From Paguma larvata (Eukaryota > Chordata > Mammalia > Carnivora > Viverridae), in NCBI GenBank assembly GCA_030068075.1, contig CM057823.1, positions 19,006,485-19,070,484 of the forward strand: DNA of 64,000 nucleotides, read 5' to 3'. A program made the translations under genes and the position numbers. The notes under the pieces were generated by a model. The model was not told the origin of the DNA. It saw nothing but the letters and a program-made list of their open reading frames with translations, and searched no databases. This document shows, one piece after another, positions 1-12,771 of this stretch (the stretch's first letter is position 1; each line of letters starts with the position of its first letter).

Positions 1-995
1 GAAATCTGAGTAAACTATGATCGTTACTTAATAACAATGTATAAATATCAGTTCATTAATTGTAACAAACATACCATACTATTGTAAGACGTTAATAAGA
101 AAACTCGGGTTTGGGAATAAGAGAACTCTCTGTATTAGCTGCTCAACTTTTCTGTAAATCCAACACTGCGCTTAAAAAAACAAATGATCATTGTAAAAAT
201 TCCCCAAGTTACCCCGCTTGGAAAAAAATCAAGTCTGGGCATAAAACCCACTCACATATGTTCAATAAGACATTAGCTATGAATCAATGCTTTTTTTTCT
301 TGCTCATTTGCAAAGAAATATACTGATATTCTTTATCCATGCAGAGTCTCTCTTCTTTGTTCTAACAAACTGACACTGAAAATGTGCATTTATATTTAAA
401 AAAAAACACAATGTATCTAGAAGGAGATAAATAAAATATCAGAAATTATCCAGGAAAGATAGGCTGATAGATTCATATCATTCTTAATCTAGATTAACCA
501 TTTCTTGCTATTACTGTATTTCTAATCACAGGAGGGCTTCTAAAAAATTAGTCCTTTTTCTACCCTTTATATCATTTGAACCTAACTCAATTTCCCTCTT
601 AGGAGGTTGTCAAAAGCAGAAAGTAAGTCCATCATTTGGCACCTAAATTGAAATGGATATTGATTTAAAATTCCTTTTCAAGTAAAAGGACAATTGTTAA
701 AATAAGTATACTCACATGTCAGCAAAGACGGTATTGAGGCTTGGTTCATTTCTCTGGGCTCCTCATCACCACTTTTTTTTTAATGTAAAACATTTTTGTG
801 GAAATATAATGAACAAAAGAAAATCCACAAATAATAAAGTCCATTGAGCTAAATTTGATTTTGGTTAAGTGATTTTTGTAAAGTGACTCCATCCATAAAA
901 TAAACACCTAGAAACAGAGCATTTCCCGAACACCAAAAGCCAGCACCACCAGACAGAAGGCCCCAGTGGTGACCACTATCTCAAGTTCTGACAAA
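1..995. other. Unassigned AT-rich DNA
   Basis: I see no gene, splice-flanked exon or clear repeat here. It contains short A and T runs and a few stop-rich short ORFs. One ORF begins with TTG at 111 and has no protein-like features. Confidence 0.5.
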
Positions 996-1290
996 AATCA
1001 ATCCATCTGGGCTATTTTTTTTTTACTTTATATAAAGGGAATCATACATTGTGTGTGTATGTGCGTGTGTGTGTGTGTGTGTCCATCCTTCTGTTTAGGA
1101 GTCCTTTTATCCAACATTATGTTTTTTCAGCTTTGTTCATGTTACTGCATTATTTAATATTGTTGCTAAACTGCATTTCATCTTATGAATATGTAACTAT
1201 TTATTTATTCATTCTACTGGACATGTTGACTATTTCCAGCTTGGGACTGTTATAATCAGCATTGCTATGAAGACACTCATAAATGCCTAC
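996..1290 (+). repeat. Old L1-type (L1M) fragment
   Basis: Phrases such as 'tatttatttattcattctac' and 'tttccagcttgggactgtta', followed by 'atcagcattgctatgaa', match a widespread old mammalian L1-related sequence describing a Start-less, non-coding region. A GT microsatellite lies inside it. The copy is diverged and no ORF survives. Assignment is by eye. Confidence 0.45.
1050..1082. repeat. GT microsatellite
   Basis: An interrupted (GT)n tract with TATG and GCGT interruptions. It creates the low-complexity Cys/Val ORFs seen in two frames, which are not genes. Confidence 0.9.
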
Positions 1291-1770
1291 TATCCAGTTC
1301 TTGACTTTACTGTACCTTCATGGCCTAAAATCTCCAGGAAAGAGGCCAACTAATTATTTCCTGAACTCAGAAAACCCTTGTGTTTGTGTTAAATCATTTA
1401 AAAATTTCCTCAGAACGTCAATGATACCTTTCAAAAAAACAAAAAAAAGAAGGCCATATTTCTCTTGGTCTCTTCAGTAAGTGCTGAAACTTTTCCTCTA
1501 AATGTAAGCAAGCTAAGAAGGATGTGATGGTATTGAAAAGAGCAGTAGACTAGAGTTCTGGTAGCAGGGAAGGCTTGGCATGAACTGAACATGGGTACAG
1601 CATGGATTAGTGCAAGAAGTGAGTATTTAACATGAAAGCATAATCCAAGAAGACAAGATAATCATCCTGAGCAACAATAAAGTTTTGTTCTTTGACGTGT
1701 TACCAAGGTACCGCCACGCAGTATCTCTACATTAATAACTAGACCCGTTTCCCTGGCCACGAAGATCATT

Positions 1771-1988
1771 TTTTTAAATTTTTTTAACGTTTATTCATTT
1801 TTGAGAGAGAGAGAGACAGAGCGTGAGTGGGGGAGGGGCAGAGAGAGAGGGAGACACAGAATCCAAAGCAGGCTCCAGGCTCTGAGCTGTCAGCATAGTG
1901 CCCGATGCGGGGCTCGAACTCATGAGCCATGAGATCATGACCTGAGCTGAAGCCAGACGCTTAACCAACTGAGCCACTCAGGCACCCC
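1771..1988 (-). mobile_element. CAN-SINE (SINEC_Fc type), minus
   Basis: The T-rich tail is on the left, then a GA-rich stretch, and the tRNA-like head ends at 'gagccactcaggcacccc'. The target-site duplication 'acgaagatcatttt' is present at 1759-1774 and again at 1989-2004, so both ends are well fixed. The minus-strand ORF over it is only the SINE body read through. Confidence 0.95.
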
Positions 1989-2004
1989 ACGAAGATCATT
2001 TTTA

Positions 2005-4264
2005 AGAGGAAAGGCAAGTTTTCCACATCATCCCAGGCACTAAAAACTGCAGGTTACAACTGTAGTGATGAGTACATATGTATGTGTGTGTGTGTTCAAA
2101 TCCTCACAACTGAAACAGAGCCTTGTAGAAGACTACAGAATCCAGTTGGTACAAAGGCACAGCAAAATATCCTTGTAAAGCCCAGGTTGTCTGAGATCAA
2201 ATTAGTTGGTGAATATCATTTGAAACTCGCATTGTCAAGTTTGTTCACTGAACTCCAGGTGAGAATCTGAAAGAGGTTTGAATATGTATACTCATATGCA
2301 GCATCTATTAATCGTAGCAATATTTTAAAGAGAGAGGAATTACAGATTTTTGGAATGGCCATTAGGTCGTGATCCTGAGAGGATTGAATATTTTACTAAA
2401 GGGGAAAAACTACTGACTGGAAATGAGCACACAATAAATGTTGTGTATTACTCCCTAGGTTCACTTCCTGACTCTGTCCCTGTAGCTCTGAATATTCTAG
2501 TGGTGATATCAGGCATACAAAGACAAACCGATAAATGCTTTCTCACCACAATTTCGCACCTTCTCACTTCTTCTGTGCCCTGTGGGTAGCTATGTTTGAC
2601 GTCTAAAGTTCAAGGAGCTTTGCCCCAAAGGAGAGAGAGCTCCAGTCTCATGTTGCCATATCGGTGGCATCTGAGAGAAAGAAGTAATTCAGGGAGAAAT
2701 ATGAAGCAGAAGAAGAGCTATCCCTTAAAAAGATGAGGAACAAACATCAAAAATCCCCCCGGGATAATGGTCTCAACGTGTATTATGCATTATGACAAAT
2801 GTTTCTTACAGTGATGCAAGGGAACAAATCCACCAAGGGCAGGGCCAACAGATGTACATTTATAATGAAGAGGGAGATTTGAGCTATATGATCCCCTATA
2901 AAGACATAGTACTACAAGCTGAGTTTACATGTGCCACTGACAACATGCTTTCTGTACTTTGAAGATAAAAGTACATTCTTAGAATCTGCAAGGCATAACA
3001 TTGTCCTTCTCCCAGTATCTCCGTCAACCCCAAACTGCCCCCACTAAGAAAGAAGACCCAGATGTCAGTTAAACAAAGGGTTTACACTGTGTATCCCATT
3101 CCTAATCTCTGTTGTGAACGTGGCCAACAATCTAGCATCTGGTTTCCTCCTAAATATTTTTTGGTTCCACAATTCTAATTCTGACATTTCTAACATATTT
3201 TGACACAAAGAATTCAGTAACGAAGCCCAAAGAAAATAGTCGAATAATTCCAGAAATAAAAAAACGGGTATACTTAGCGTTGGATATAAACAACAAACGC
3301 TACATGAACACAAGCAAACCATTAGGTAAAATCTTCATCTTCTATGATCTTTTCAGTTTGATAACACAGGTACAAAAAAACATATCTTGCAATATGCAGA
3401 AGGTAATCCATCATATCAAAGAACTCTGTGTATCACACGATGCCACAAGCCTTTGGAGATGCATGAAACAAGAGCACAAGCCCCTGAAAAGTTTAAAAAT
3501 AGATGTATTCTGAGTCTCCGCAAATCTTTGGGGAATTAAGAGTATCCAGAAAGGCAATGTATTGCTTTTTACAGCTTACAACACTAAGGAATTGAGGAAA
3601 TGTACATTTTATATGCATCTTCTATAACAGTGGTTAATGTAGGAGGTCAGGGTATTTTCTTCACAACATTTTGTTTTGGTGGAACTACTGAAATTGCACG
3701 TAGTTGAATGCCAGAGGGAGAGGAGAAATTTCTGTGTTGCATTTTGGATAACAAGCATTGCAGATAAAAGGTCAGTGACCAATGTTCTGATGAGCACCCT
3801 ATAAAACCAAGCTTTTAGAAATAATGGCATATGCCTTTCTTCTGCAAAGATAATAATGTTAGAATGAGACGGAGGTCCCAGTTGGGGAGGCCAGGGCAGG
3901 TGAGCCTGAGCATTACACTTAATAATCAGGCCCTGTGACAAAGAGCAGCTCTTTTCAGAGATCTAGTGGCCATATTTGCATCCTACCAGAGACTCCGGAC
4001 AACCAACCCATTGTCTTAATATACACCATTCGTACCTTGGGGTATATGAGATTGTACTAAGAAACCATAAAATCTCATTCCTCAAAAAGTGTACCACCTA
4101 AGGAAATAACAGGAAACCAGCAACTGTTAGGTCCCACAGCAAAAACAAAGCTCAACAAAGAAAAATAAATTGAATTTTGTATCAAATTTTTGTATCGAAG
4201 TTTCACATATCAGAAAAACAGTTATTTGTACACATAGTAAACATAAACTAGATGCACAAATATT
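2005..4264. other. Unassigned unique DNA
   Basis: A short GTGT tract lies at about 2081-2096. Several 60-110 codon ORFs occur on both strands, for example the minus ORF 3609-3941, but none has a recognisable motif, splice context or codon pattern of a gene. No repeat family recognised. Confidence 0.45.
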
Positions 4265-4471
4265 TGGGGGCACCTGGGTATCTCAGTTGAGCATCCAACT
4301 CTTGATTTCAGCTCAGGGCATGTTCCCAGGATCATGGAATCGAGCCTCACATCAGGCTCTGCGCTGAACACGGAGCCTGCTTAAGATTCTCTCCCTCTCT
4401 TCCTCTGACTCTCTCCCCAGATCACTCCTGCTCTCCAAAATAAAAAAATAAATAAGTGTACAAAAATAAAT
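4265..4471 (+). mobile_element. CAN-SINE, plus
   Basis: Head 'gggggcacctgggtatctca' at 4266 is followed by a diverged body and an A-rich tail with AAATAA. Weak flanking repeats (gcacaaatattt / gtacaaaaatttt) may be an old target duplication. The copy lacks the usual 'ctgacagctcagagcc' segment in intact form. Confidence 0.85.
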
Positions 4472-5720
4472 GTACAAAAATTTTAAAACACTAGGCAGTT
4501 CAAGTGATAACATGTAGGTACTAAAAATGGAAGTTAGGGTACTCCTAGGCTGACGATGACATTCCCACTGGTACCTAATTACTGTTTCCCTCAAATCTCT
4601 ATTGAAACAATCAAAAATATATATATATAATCAAGAAGAAATGGCAGTAGCACTAACAGAAAGGCAAAATGACATTCCCATGCCACAGTCTTTGAGACAG
4701 TGTCATCTGAAGTCCAAAAGGTCCGGTATGTTTTTTGAACACCTCGAATTTAAAGTATGAATACTGGGAGCCCAGGACAAATATAGAACAGAGAGAAAAC
4801 ATTTCACAGGCTTTCTGACAGCCACTGTACTCAGAGGCACATACAGCCCCATGGAATACAAGAGGACCTGACATATGGCCGGTAGCACCGGGAAGGAAGC
4901 AGACGTGATGCCAGCCCCCAATGCACACATACCTACAATGAAGTCCGAGCAAAGAATTAGATATGGAAAGACTACCCCTCCCCAAAAAGCATCACCAAAC
5001 ACAGAGAACACACTGCACTGAAATAAAATCCATTTATTCGGAATGTCCTTATCCTAGCTGCTGGATCACAGAGCTGATAATGTCACCTTTCATCAATTCT
5101 TCTGCAAAACTCACCAGAATAGAATTCTAATAACGCCCTTGTGGACGCTGAGAGGATGCAAATGAACTGCGTCTGACTGTGCTTGTGATAAATATCGGGC
5201 TGGAGTGATTGATATGTTAACAAAATCCTGGATATATTAACATTGGACCTTGACAGACATCGTGCAAAGTTAAAGACGGAAAATACAGGCCGTTAGTGAT
5301 ACTTACTGAGACAACAGAAGTAATTAATGGAATGTTATTACATTCTCAATATAATTTTATGAAACATGAAGTATCTAAAATAAGAGAAAAAAACATTAGA
5401 TGATAAATAGGGAAGTAAAAAGGAGCTGGATAAGGCAAAGAAAAAAAGTAAAAAATTGGAAATGCCATAGATAAACGCAACATTTAAATGTAAATATAGA
5501 TCAGAAGACTTAATCCAAGATAAAACATTAATCAATTTCATAGATCTGTTTAATCCAATATATCAAATTAATCAATTTACCAGAACCATCAGAATCCACT
5601 GAAACAGGACAAAGATGAAAACTACAAGAGAAAATCTGATATAGCAGACACAATGGTTATTTGACATCACAGAAGGAGAGACTATATAAAATGGAATAGA
5701 AGCAATAATCAAATATGGGA
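4472..5720. other. Unassigned unique DNA, possible conserved noncoding
   Basis: No repeat recognised. Two overlapping minus-strand ORFs at 4653-5011 are hydrophobic but lack a matching gene family or splice pattern. The part from about 5030 to 5330 is less A/T-monotonous than its surroundings and would be worth a conservation check. Confidence 0.35.
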
Positions 5721-5721
5721 G

Positions 5722-5760
<39 letters not shown>

Positions 5761-5770
5761 TATATATACA

Positions 5771-5827
<57 letters not shown>
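5721..5827. repeat. Compound TA/CA/TA microsatellite
   Basis: About 106 bp: (AT)n, then CA repeats with TATA interruptions, a long pure (CA)n and a final (TA)n. The alternating purine-pyrimidine tract can form cruciform or Z-DNA in principle. It causes the MCVCVCV-like ORF on the minus strand, which is an artefact. Confidence 0.95.
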
Positions 5828-6348
5828 CCCTTATTCGAAGGCTACAATCTGCATATCTAAAGAGACTTAAAACTTTCCAGAAACAAAATTAATGAATAGT
5901 TAAATACCCAATGCACTCTCATGAAAAAAATTTGAGCATCAAATCTGAGAAAAGAATCATAAAAGTATCACGGTAGAACAAAAGAAAAATATGTCTGCCT
6001 TATTGTTTAAAAAAAACCCTATGAAATAAGTACATACATTGTGAGGCATGAGAATACTATAAGCTACATATTCTTTAATGGTAAATTTCTCTAATAAATT
6101 GTTAAGTATAAACACTACAATTAAGGTCCACAGGTACATGAAAGAGGCTCAACGTCACTCATCACCAGGGAAATGCAAATCAAAACCACAGTGAGACGCG
6201 CCTCACACCTGTTGAATGGTTATTACCAAAACAAGTGTGAGTGAGGATGTGGAGGCTAAGGAATGCCGTGTACTCATGGTGAGAATGTAAACTGGTGCAG
6301 CCGCTATAGAAAACAGTATGAAAGTTCCTCAAAAAATTAAAAACAGAG

Positions 6349-6561
6349 GGGCGCTTGAGTGGCTCAGTTGGTTAAGCATCCGACCTCGACTCATGTCATG
6401 ATCTCACGGCTCATGAGTTAAAGCCCCCCATTGGGCTCTGTGCTGACAGCTCAGAGCCTGGAGCCTGCTTCAGATTTTGTGTCCCCTTCTTTCTCTGCCC
6501 CTCCCCAGTTCATGCTCTCTCTGTCTCTCAAAAATGAATAAACATTAGAAAAAAGAAAAAG
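6349..6561 (+). mobile_element. CAN-SINE inside L1
   Basis: It splits the L1 ORF2 remnant. The target duplication 'aattaaaaacagag' at 6335-6348 recurs as 'aattaaaaatagag' after the tail. The head reads 'ggggcgcttgagtggctcag'. It is younger than its L1 host. Confidence 0.95.
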
Positions 6562-6756
6562 AATTAAAAATAGAGGTATCCTAATAATCCAGAAATCCAC
6601 TTCCGGGTATATTATCAAAGAAAATGAAATCACTGTCTCAAAGAGATGTTTGAAGCACTTTCATGTTCACAGCAGCATTATTCATGTTAGCCAAAACATG
6701 GAAACAAACCTAAGTGTCCACTTATCGTTCAATGGATGAATGAATAAAGAAAATGT

Positions 6757-6885
6757 GGTGTGTGTGTATATGTGTGTGTGTGTTTACACAGACACATGTA
6801 TGTATGTGTGTATATATACATACATGTGTGTATGTATATATGTGTATGTATGTATATGTACATATACACACGCACACACACTGGA
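6757..6885. repeat. TG/TATG microsatellite in L1
   Basis: An irregular TG, TATG and TACA array sits just before the L1 ORF2 phrase 'ctggaatattattcagccat'. The same point of L1 is expanded in another copy at 58.65-58.81 kb. Confidence 0.9.
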
Positions 6886-7202
6886 ATATTATTCAGCCAT
6901 AAAAAGAAGGAATCCTGCCATTTGTGACAACTTGGATGAATTTTGAAGGCAACGTGCTAAGAGAAATAAGTCAGAGACTGAAAAACCTAAACTCACAGAA
7001 ACAGCTTAGAATGGCGGCTGGCAGGAGCTTGGGGTTGAGGTTAGTAATGAGGTTTGTCAAAGGGTACAAACTTCCAGTTATAAAATGAAAAAGGTCTGGT
7101 GATCTAATGTACAGCAGATCAGTGTAATGGTGACTACAGTGACCAATGATACCATACTATATACTTAAAAGTTATTAAAAGAGTAGACCTTAAATATTCC
7201 TA

Positions 7203-7239
<37 letters not shown>
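7203..7239. repeat. AC microsatellite
   Basis: A nearly pure (AC)18 tract in the L1 3' UTR. It is long and uninterrupted, so likely variable between individuals. Confidence 0.95.
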
Positions 7240-7243
<4 letters not shown>

Positions 7244-7405
7244 ATTATGTGAAGTAATGCAGGTGTTAACTAACCTTATGGTAATCATTTCACAACAAAT
7301 ATGTGTATCAAAGCATCATGTTGTATGCCATAAACTTACACACTATTATATGTCTATTATATCTCAGTAATAAACATTGCAGTTAAAAACAAAAAATAAA
7401 TAAAC

Positions 7406-8298
7406 GTGCAAATCTCCCTAACAAAAAGCCACATGATCATTTTTTAAAGAGATTTCTAAAATTCTCATCTCATCATCTCAGCTTGGCGTATCAGAAAAGG
7501 AGAACCAACTATCTATCTGTATGGCAGGAATTTTCAACAGAAGATTTTTAACTTTTTCTCCTCTTAGAGAAAGAGAGGTAGTCAAAATGGCTACAGTTTG
7601 GGTATACATTATTTTAAAATACATAATGAATTAATTATCACTGTGTACTTGTCAGAAGGACTTGGGCAGAGAATATTTATGTAACCACCTGGAAATTCTA
7701 GGGAAATGAACCAACGGGGAGATCCGATGTCTCATGTAACACATTGGGTAGAAATAGATCAGTCAAAAAAGAATCCATCTTTTCTGATAGGGGCCAAGGG
7801 AAAGTCAACAACCTAAGGAGGCTGGAGGTAGAGCTGCTTCAGGAACTGTTAGAAGAGTCAACCTATGATTTCCTCATAAATACCTGAGACCTGACCCCAG
7901 CTTAACAGGGCCCAAGAGAGGTCAAAAGAACAATATACTACCAGCCACACTCAAGAAGGTCCAGCCTGTGAACCAGGGGCTCAGGGGTGGGCTGGGGGGA
8001 AGGGGTTATCGTTGGAATTTGGATTAACTTTTTATTCTTTCTCATTTTCTCCAATGATCTCATGTGATGTTTCTACTCAGAAAGAAAAATCATTTTTTTC
8101 ATTTTTAAAAATGATGGGTTTAGATAATAAATAATTGGGTCGTGTTCATGATATAGGTGCTAAAGCAGGTTATAAAACTGAACAAGTTCTATTTACAACT
8201 CTGAGGAACAAAAGAGTTTTCAGGGGGAAAAAAACAAACTGATATTGACAGTAAAATGACAAATGATTGTTTTTTCCTAATGTATAAGCATTCCATAA
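7406..8298. other. Unassigned unique DNA
   Basis: No gene or repeat recognised. A G-rich patch (cagggg, ggtgggctggggggaagggg) lies at about 7974-8005. Confidence 0.45.
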
Positions 8299-8312
8299 TA
8301 TAGTTACATTTT

Positions 8313-8556
8313 ATTTTATTTTATTTTATTTTAATTTATTTTATTTTATTTATTTTTAAATGTTTATTTTTGAGACAAGAGAGACAGAGCGTGAGCAGGG
8401 GAGGGGCAGAGAGAGACGGAGACACAGAATACAAAGCAGGGTCCAGGCTCCACACTGTCAGCACAGAGCCCGACATGGGGCTGGAGCTCACAAACCGAGA
8501 GATCATGACCTGAGCTGAAGTCGGCTGCTCAACCGACTGAGCCACCCAGGTGCCCC
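8313..8556 (-). mobile_element. CAN-SINE, minus, expanded tail
   Basis: The tail has grown into an (ATTTT)n array at about 8313-8357. The body ends at 'gccacccaggtgcccc'. Target duplication 'tatagttacatttt' at 8299-8312 recurs as 'tatagttatatttt' at 8557-8570. Confidence 0.95.
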
Positions 8557-8570
8557 TATAGTTATATTTT

Positions 8571-9860
8571 AAATCATTTAAAAATATTTTAAATATAAGT
8601 TGTGTCCAATGATTGTATAATTTGAACTAATGATATTTGTGATTTATATGTAGTAGTAATAATACAGCTTTTGAGTCTTTAAACAGAGTAGAGGATGACC
8701 AATGAATCTTAATACATATTACAAGTGTTTTTAAAAATATACTGCATTTAAATAATAATGAAATAAACTTGGACACTTAAAACGGAGGTAATTCCTAAGT
8801 GAACACTTTTCTGGACCGGTCCTTTATACAGAGCATAGGAGTAACCACTGATGGACTAGTGGCATCATCAGAATTTTACATGTAATAAATATTAATTCAA
8901 ATGAAGGGAGTTTCACAGCTAATTATGGGTGACGGTTACCTAGAAACTGGTTGTATTGCAACTGAGGCAATCAAGCAAGTACAGGCTCTTTTGAGCCTGG
9001 TAAAACTCATAGAGACTTCTATGAAAATTCAATGTTCTTTGCCAGGTGGAAATCGACAGGGCCAGAGAATCTTAACTCCTACAACTTACTACCGCTATTC
9101 AGAGCCTTTCAAGAACCCATTGTCAGAGAAATTGAACTTAAGCCTCCTTTTGATTTAGAGTAAGTTCTTATCATAGAACTGTCACTCCCAGGCATCCCAA
9201 CCTCAGGCACATGATGAGCTGTGGCCCGACAGAAGCTGTAATCAGAGGTAAAGCAACTAGTGATAAAGTATGAGGTGCCATGAGGATTTCTATAAATCAA
9301 CAGAGAAATTCTATCTCTATCCAGTTAAGTCATTTATAACTTTATTGTCTCCTAGGAAATACAACCTGTGTCAAAAGAAAAGCAAAGTCTGTATCAGCTG
9401 CTATAATTCCTATAATTTCTTTTTTTTTTTCCAGCAAACACTTTTGCCCCAGATATTTGTAAAGACGATTACTAATTCAAAGTACTTCTTAATCCTACCC
9501 AGGGCCCAAGCTCACAGCTGCCCCCTTTCTGCAGAAATTGCTCTCAGCTGGTAGAAGCTGTCTTATCCTCCACCCCAACTACAGCTCCCAGTCAATGACG
9601 GAATGAGTCAGGGGTTCAAAAGGTCAACCACCTTACCTTTTGTGAAGTTAATACTCCAGAGTTCTCCAATGCCCATGCCCCCATACATATTCCGGCTTCC
9701 ATGCATCAGACCAAGGTCAAACTTGATCCATTACCATATCCTTGCTGGGCTCCTTCCTCCTTTCTCTGTTTCACATTCTTTCTTAAAGATTTTCCCTGAA
9801 GAGTATTTACCTTTTCGATAAATCACAGACACCCAAATTCCTGTTTCAGGCTCTGCTTGC
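8571..9860. other. Unassigned unique DNA
   Basis: The plus ORF at 8901-9158 and its overlapping neighbours have no recognisable motif. A T-run of 12 is followed by 'ccag' near 9420, but no coding exon follows. Confidence 0.45.
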
Positions 9861-9877
9861 CTTTAAGAGACAGTACC

Positions 9878-10099
9878 AGGACACCTGAGTGGCTTAGTCG
9901 GTTGAACGGTTGAACGTCTGACTCCTGATTTTGGTTCAGGTCATGATCTTTTGGTTCTTGAGTTTGAGCCCCACATCTGACTCTGCACTGATAGTGCTGC
10001 GACTGCTTGGGATTCTCTCTCACTCCCTCTCTCTCTGCCCCTCCTCTCCCCTCCCCTCGCGCAAGTCCGCCCTCTCCCTCTCTCTCAAAAATAAATAAA
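9878..10099 (+). mobile_element. CAN-SINE, plus, with small internal duplication
   Basis: Target duplication 'ctttaagagacagtacc' (9861-9877) recurs as 'ctttaaagagacagtatc' (10100-10117). The tRNA-like head carries a direct 9-bp repeat, 'cggttgaacggttgaacg', absent from other copies. The body is followed by a CT-rich stretch and AAATAAATAAAC. Confidence 0.95.
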
Positions 10100-10117
10100 C
10101 TTTAAAGAGACAGTATC

Positions 10118-11450
10118 TGTTCAACAAATGGATCTTGACTTCTCAGGTATATGTGGCAATGCTCATGTACTGAGAAGCATGACCTTAAGATTTGGAATGA
10201 TGCAATGACAACAAGATTCAACTCACGTACTTACACCTCATTTTTGTACCCTGAACAAAACAACTCTGAAATTAGTAGTGGAAAAAAGGGAATCCTCTCT
10301 GCCCTTCAAATAACTCTCTCCTGCACAAAATAAAAATGCAGAATGCCTTTCAATGCTCAAGTTTAAGCTGTGGTTCCTTGCCCTTCCTCGCCTTTCTGTG
10401 ACTCCTAAATCATTTAACATATGTGGGAGAAGTTGTTTAGATTTGCTTTAATGCCCGCTAAAGAGAATTTTATTTTCCATTTCAATCACCGGGAAAAGAT
10501 ATTTTTAGAGCACCTGCTATGCCCCGGGCCCTGAGGATAGAGCAATAAACAGAACACACAAAATCCTTATTTTTACGATCCTTACATTCTAATTCTGGAA
10601 CACCAAAGATGAGAAACAGAAAATAAATACAAATTATACGTTCTAGTAACGGATCAATTTCCAAAAATAACATACTCGACTTTGCCTCTAAACTTTAAGA
10701 TAACATTTTAAACACACTATTATTCTCTCTCTCCGTCTTGCATTCTAAGTTGGTAGTCGTTGAAATATTTTAATAAAATAGAGATCAACTAAAATGTTCT
10801 AATTCCCTAAGATGTAATTCCTCAACAGTGATAGGAACTTTTCGTTCAAAGTAGATGCTGGGTTTATGCGGTAATGTATTTGCACAATTATCTGCACACT
10901 GATAGTGTTTTATCAACATTGGGGCATCAGCACGGCCTTTATTCACAATATACATTAAGACTGTGTCTCCAGTCAGACCATCGAAGGAGTGGACACACTC
11001 AGAGGGGGCATGACGGCCAGGTGAGAACAAGTTAGCACCAGAAGAGCCGTGAACGTGACCAGATGGTGAAATGCTTGGGGAAGGTATTCCCAGCACAGAA
11101 GATACTAACTAGACATCTCTGGAATGGAAGAAAATAAACACATAGACCCAAATAGTGAAAGCTAGCATTTTATGCTCCTTACTGCTCCCCATCGGCTCTG
11201 AGGAAATACTTCATTGTAATCTTAGACCATCATTTTCCCAGTGATAAAGAAAATCACTTTAAAACAGAAGGCATTTTAGAAATTATTTTGTGTTTTTACT
11301 ATGCACATTCATGATTTAGTGATTTTTTTTCCAGATTCATAGGTCATGTTCATTGTAGCGGTACAAATAGCATTTTAATAACAATATTCTGTTTCTCACA
11401 TCTTCAATACAGACATAGATAAAAAGCGCATTAGTCTATCTATTTGTCTT
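10118..11450. other. Mostly unassigned DNA
   Basis: Apart from the old repeat at about 10490-10640 I recognise nothing. A minus-strand frame open from 11096 to 10785 (103 codons, no ATG at its start) has a TAG upstream and cannot be tied to a gene family. Confidence 0.4.
10490..10640 (-). repeat. Old interspersed repeat fragment (same type as 59.55-60.3 kb)
   Basis: The words 'agcacctgctatgccccggg', 'gagcaataaacagaacacac' and 'ccttacattctaattctgg' follow the order of a common ancient mammalian repeat ('gagcacctactatgtgccag' through 'cttacattctag'). The strand is given relative to the copy at 15.1 kb. Family name not resolved. Confidence 0.4.
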
Positions 11451-11455
11451 TTATT

Positions 11456-11655
11456 AAAGTTTATTTTTTATTTTTAAAAGAATCAGAGCATCCACAGGGA
11501 AGAGGCAGAGAGTGGGGAGCGGGGCAGAGAATCCCTCCAGGCTCTGCACTGACAGCACAGAGCCCGGCCCCATATGCGGCTCGAACCCACAAACCATGAG
11601 ATCATGATCTGAGCCAAAGTCAGACGTTTAACTGACCGAGTCACCCAGGTGCCCC
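11456..11655 (-). mobile_element. CAN-SINE, minus
   Basis: T-rich tail on the left, head ending 'gagtcacccaggtgcccc' at 11655. The GA-rich part is degraded. Target duplication is weak (cttttattaa / cttttaactg). Confidence 0.88.
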
Positions 11656-12769
11656 TACTTTTAACTGCTGAACCCAAAATTGACTCTGACCAAGTTGTCC
11701 TATTGATTCTCTAGCTAGCTTCCTTTCTTGATTATTTAAGGATCTCCTACAGTTTGCGTTTGAGCACTTTGCAAGGTATTGCTCGAATTCTCCTTCAGTC
11801 CAACTTGTTTTGCTCTGACCTTTCATACTTTGGAGATATTGCACTAGTCTGTACATGAGCCAACATTTAAGTTTCAAAAGTGTCTTTTTTCTTGCAGTAG
11901 CTGTTTTGACTTTACCCATTACCCATGCTATGAAACCTAAGTGAAATACTTTATGAATACATAGCACACTTATACTTAACAATTAGCTTAATTATTTTAG
12001 CTGTAATTAAAATTTAAAATTTATTCTCACTCCATATGCAGATTTCCCAGAGCTGGGAAGCAGGGTAATATAATAAAACCAAGATCAAATATCACTATGT
12101 GAGGTTGGATCTCAAACTCAAGAAATGAATTCAAAACTCTGTGTTTATGTTAAAAAATGTAATTGCACGAGTACAGAAGGGAAAGATGTGAAACACAGGC
12201 AACGTTTACTTGAAAAACATATATAGGAGATGTCACTCCCAACTCAGTCGGATCAATATTGAGATGGGGCAGCTTAAATACTCAGTCCCATCTTGGCGGT
12301 AGAAGTCACATGAAACCACAGTTCCAGCGTAATCTGGTGTTTCTCAATGTCCATTCAGGAATAATTCTCATCAAAACACCACCTTTTTTGATCACCCACA
12401 ATGTTATACAGCCTTAATGCTTGATCGGCTTGATTCACTGAACTAGGCACTGGAATAATTGGATCTACTTAGGAGTGTGAGGAAGTGCTCCACTGAGGAA
12501 TCCAGAGAGAGCAAGTAGAAAATGTGGATTCAATGAAGTGGAAAAGAAGACCTTAACAAAGGGTCATAAAACGTTTTTCAATCAAATACTGAGGAAATGT
12601 TCACCGTTATCCAGAGGTACATCCTATGGCGGAACCTGATGACAATATCAAGTCAATGAACGAATGCACATATCCCTAATTCACAAATTGCATGTATCCC
12701 TAATTCGCAAGTAACTAAACAGGTATTTGCATCTATCTTCTCTCTCACTGCCTGGATTAGACTTATCAC
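11656..12769. other. Unassigned unique DNA
   Basis: A minus-strand ORF of 113 codons (11641-11982) starts inside the neighbouring SINE and has no recognisable domain. No other repeat seen. Confidence 0.45.
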
Positions 12770-12771
12770 TA

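Larger units (their letters stand above)
6120..7405 (+). mobile_element. L1 3' end (old L1MA/L1MB-like), broken
   Basis: The left part carries the end of L1 ORF2: the 'catcaccagggaaatgcaaa' stretch and the 'gtaaactggtgcagccgcta' stretch. After a SINE it continues with 'ccacttccgggtatattatc' and 'cagcagcattattcatgtta', then a 3' UTR with 'ggtacaaacttccagttata' and an A-rich end near 7400. ORF2 is full of stops and frameshifts, and the copy is 5' truncated. It contains the SINE at 6349-6561 and two microsatellites. Confidence 0.85.

Noticed and set aside
4653..5011. Hydrophobic overlapping minus-strand ORFs that look like a membrane exon
   Set aside because: Two frames are open at once, which is usual for chance; no acceptor/donor pair fits and no family is recognised.
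5572..5811. Cys/Val-rich ORF on the minus strand
   Set aside because: Translation of a CA/TA microsatellite.
10785..11096. 103-codon open frame on the minus strand with a splice-acceptor-like tract upstream
   Set aside because: It begins with GTG, has an in-frame TAG just upstream, and matches no protein family I recognise. Open frames of this length are expected by chance in 64 kb.
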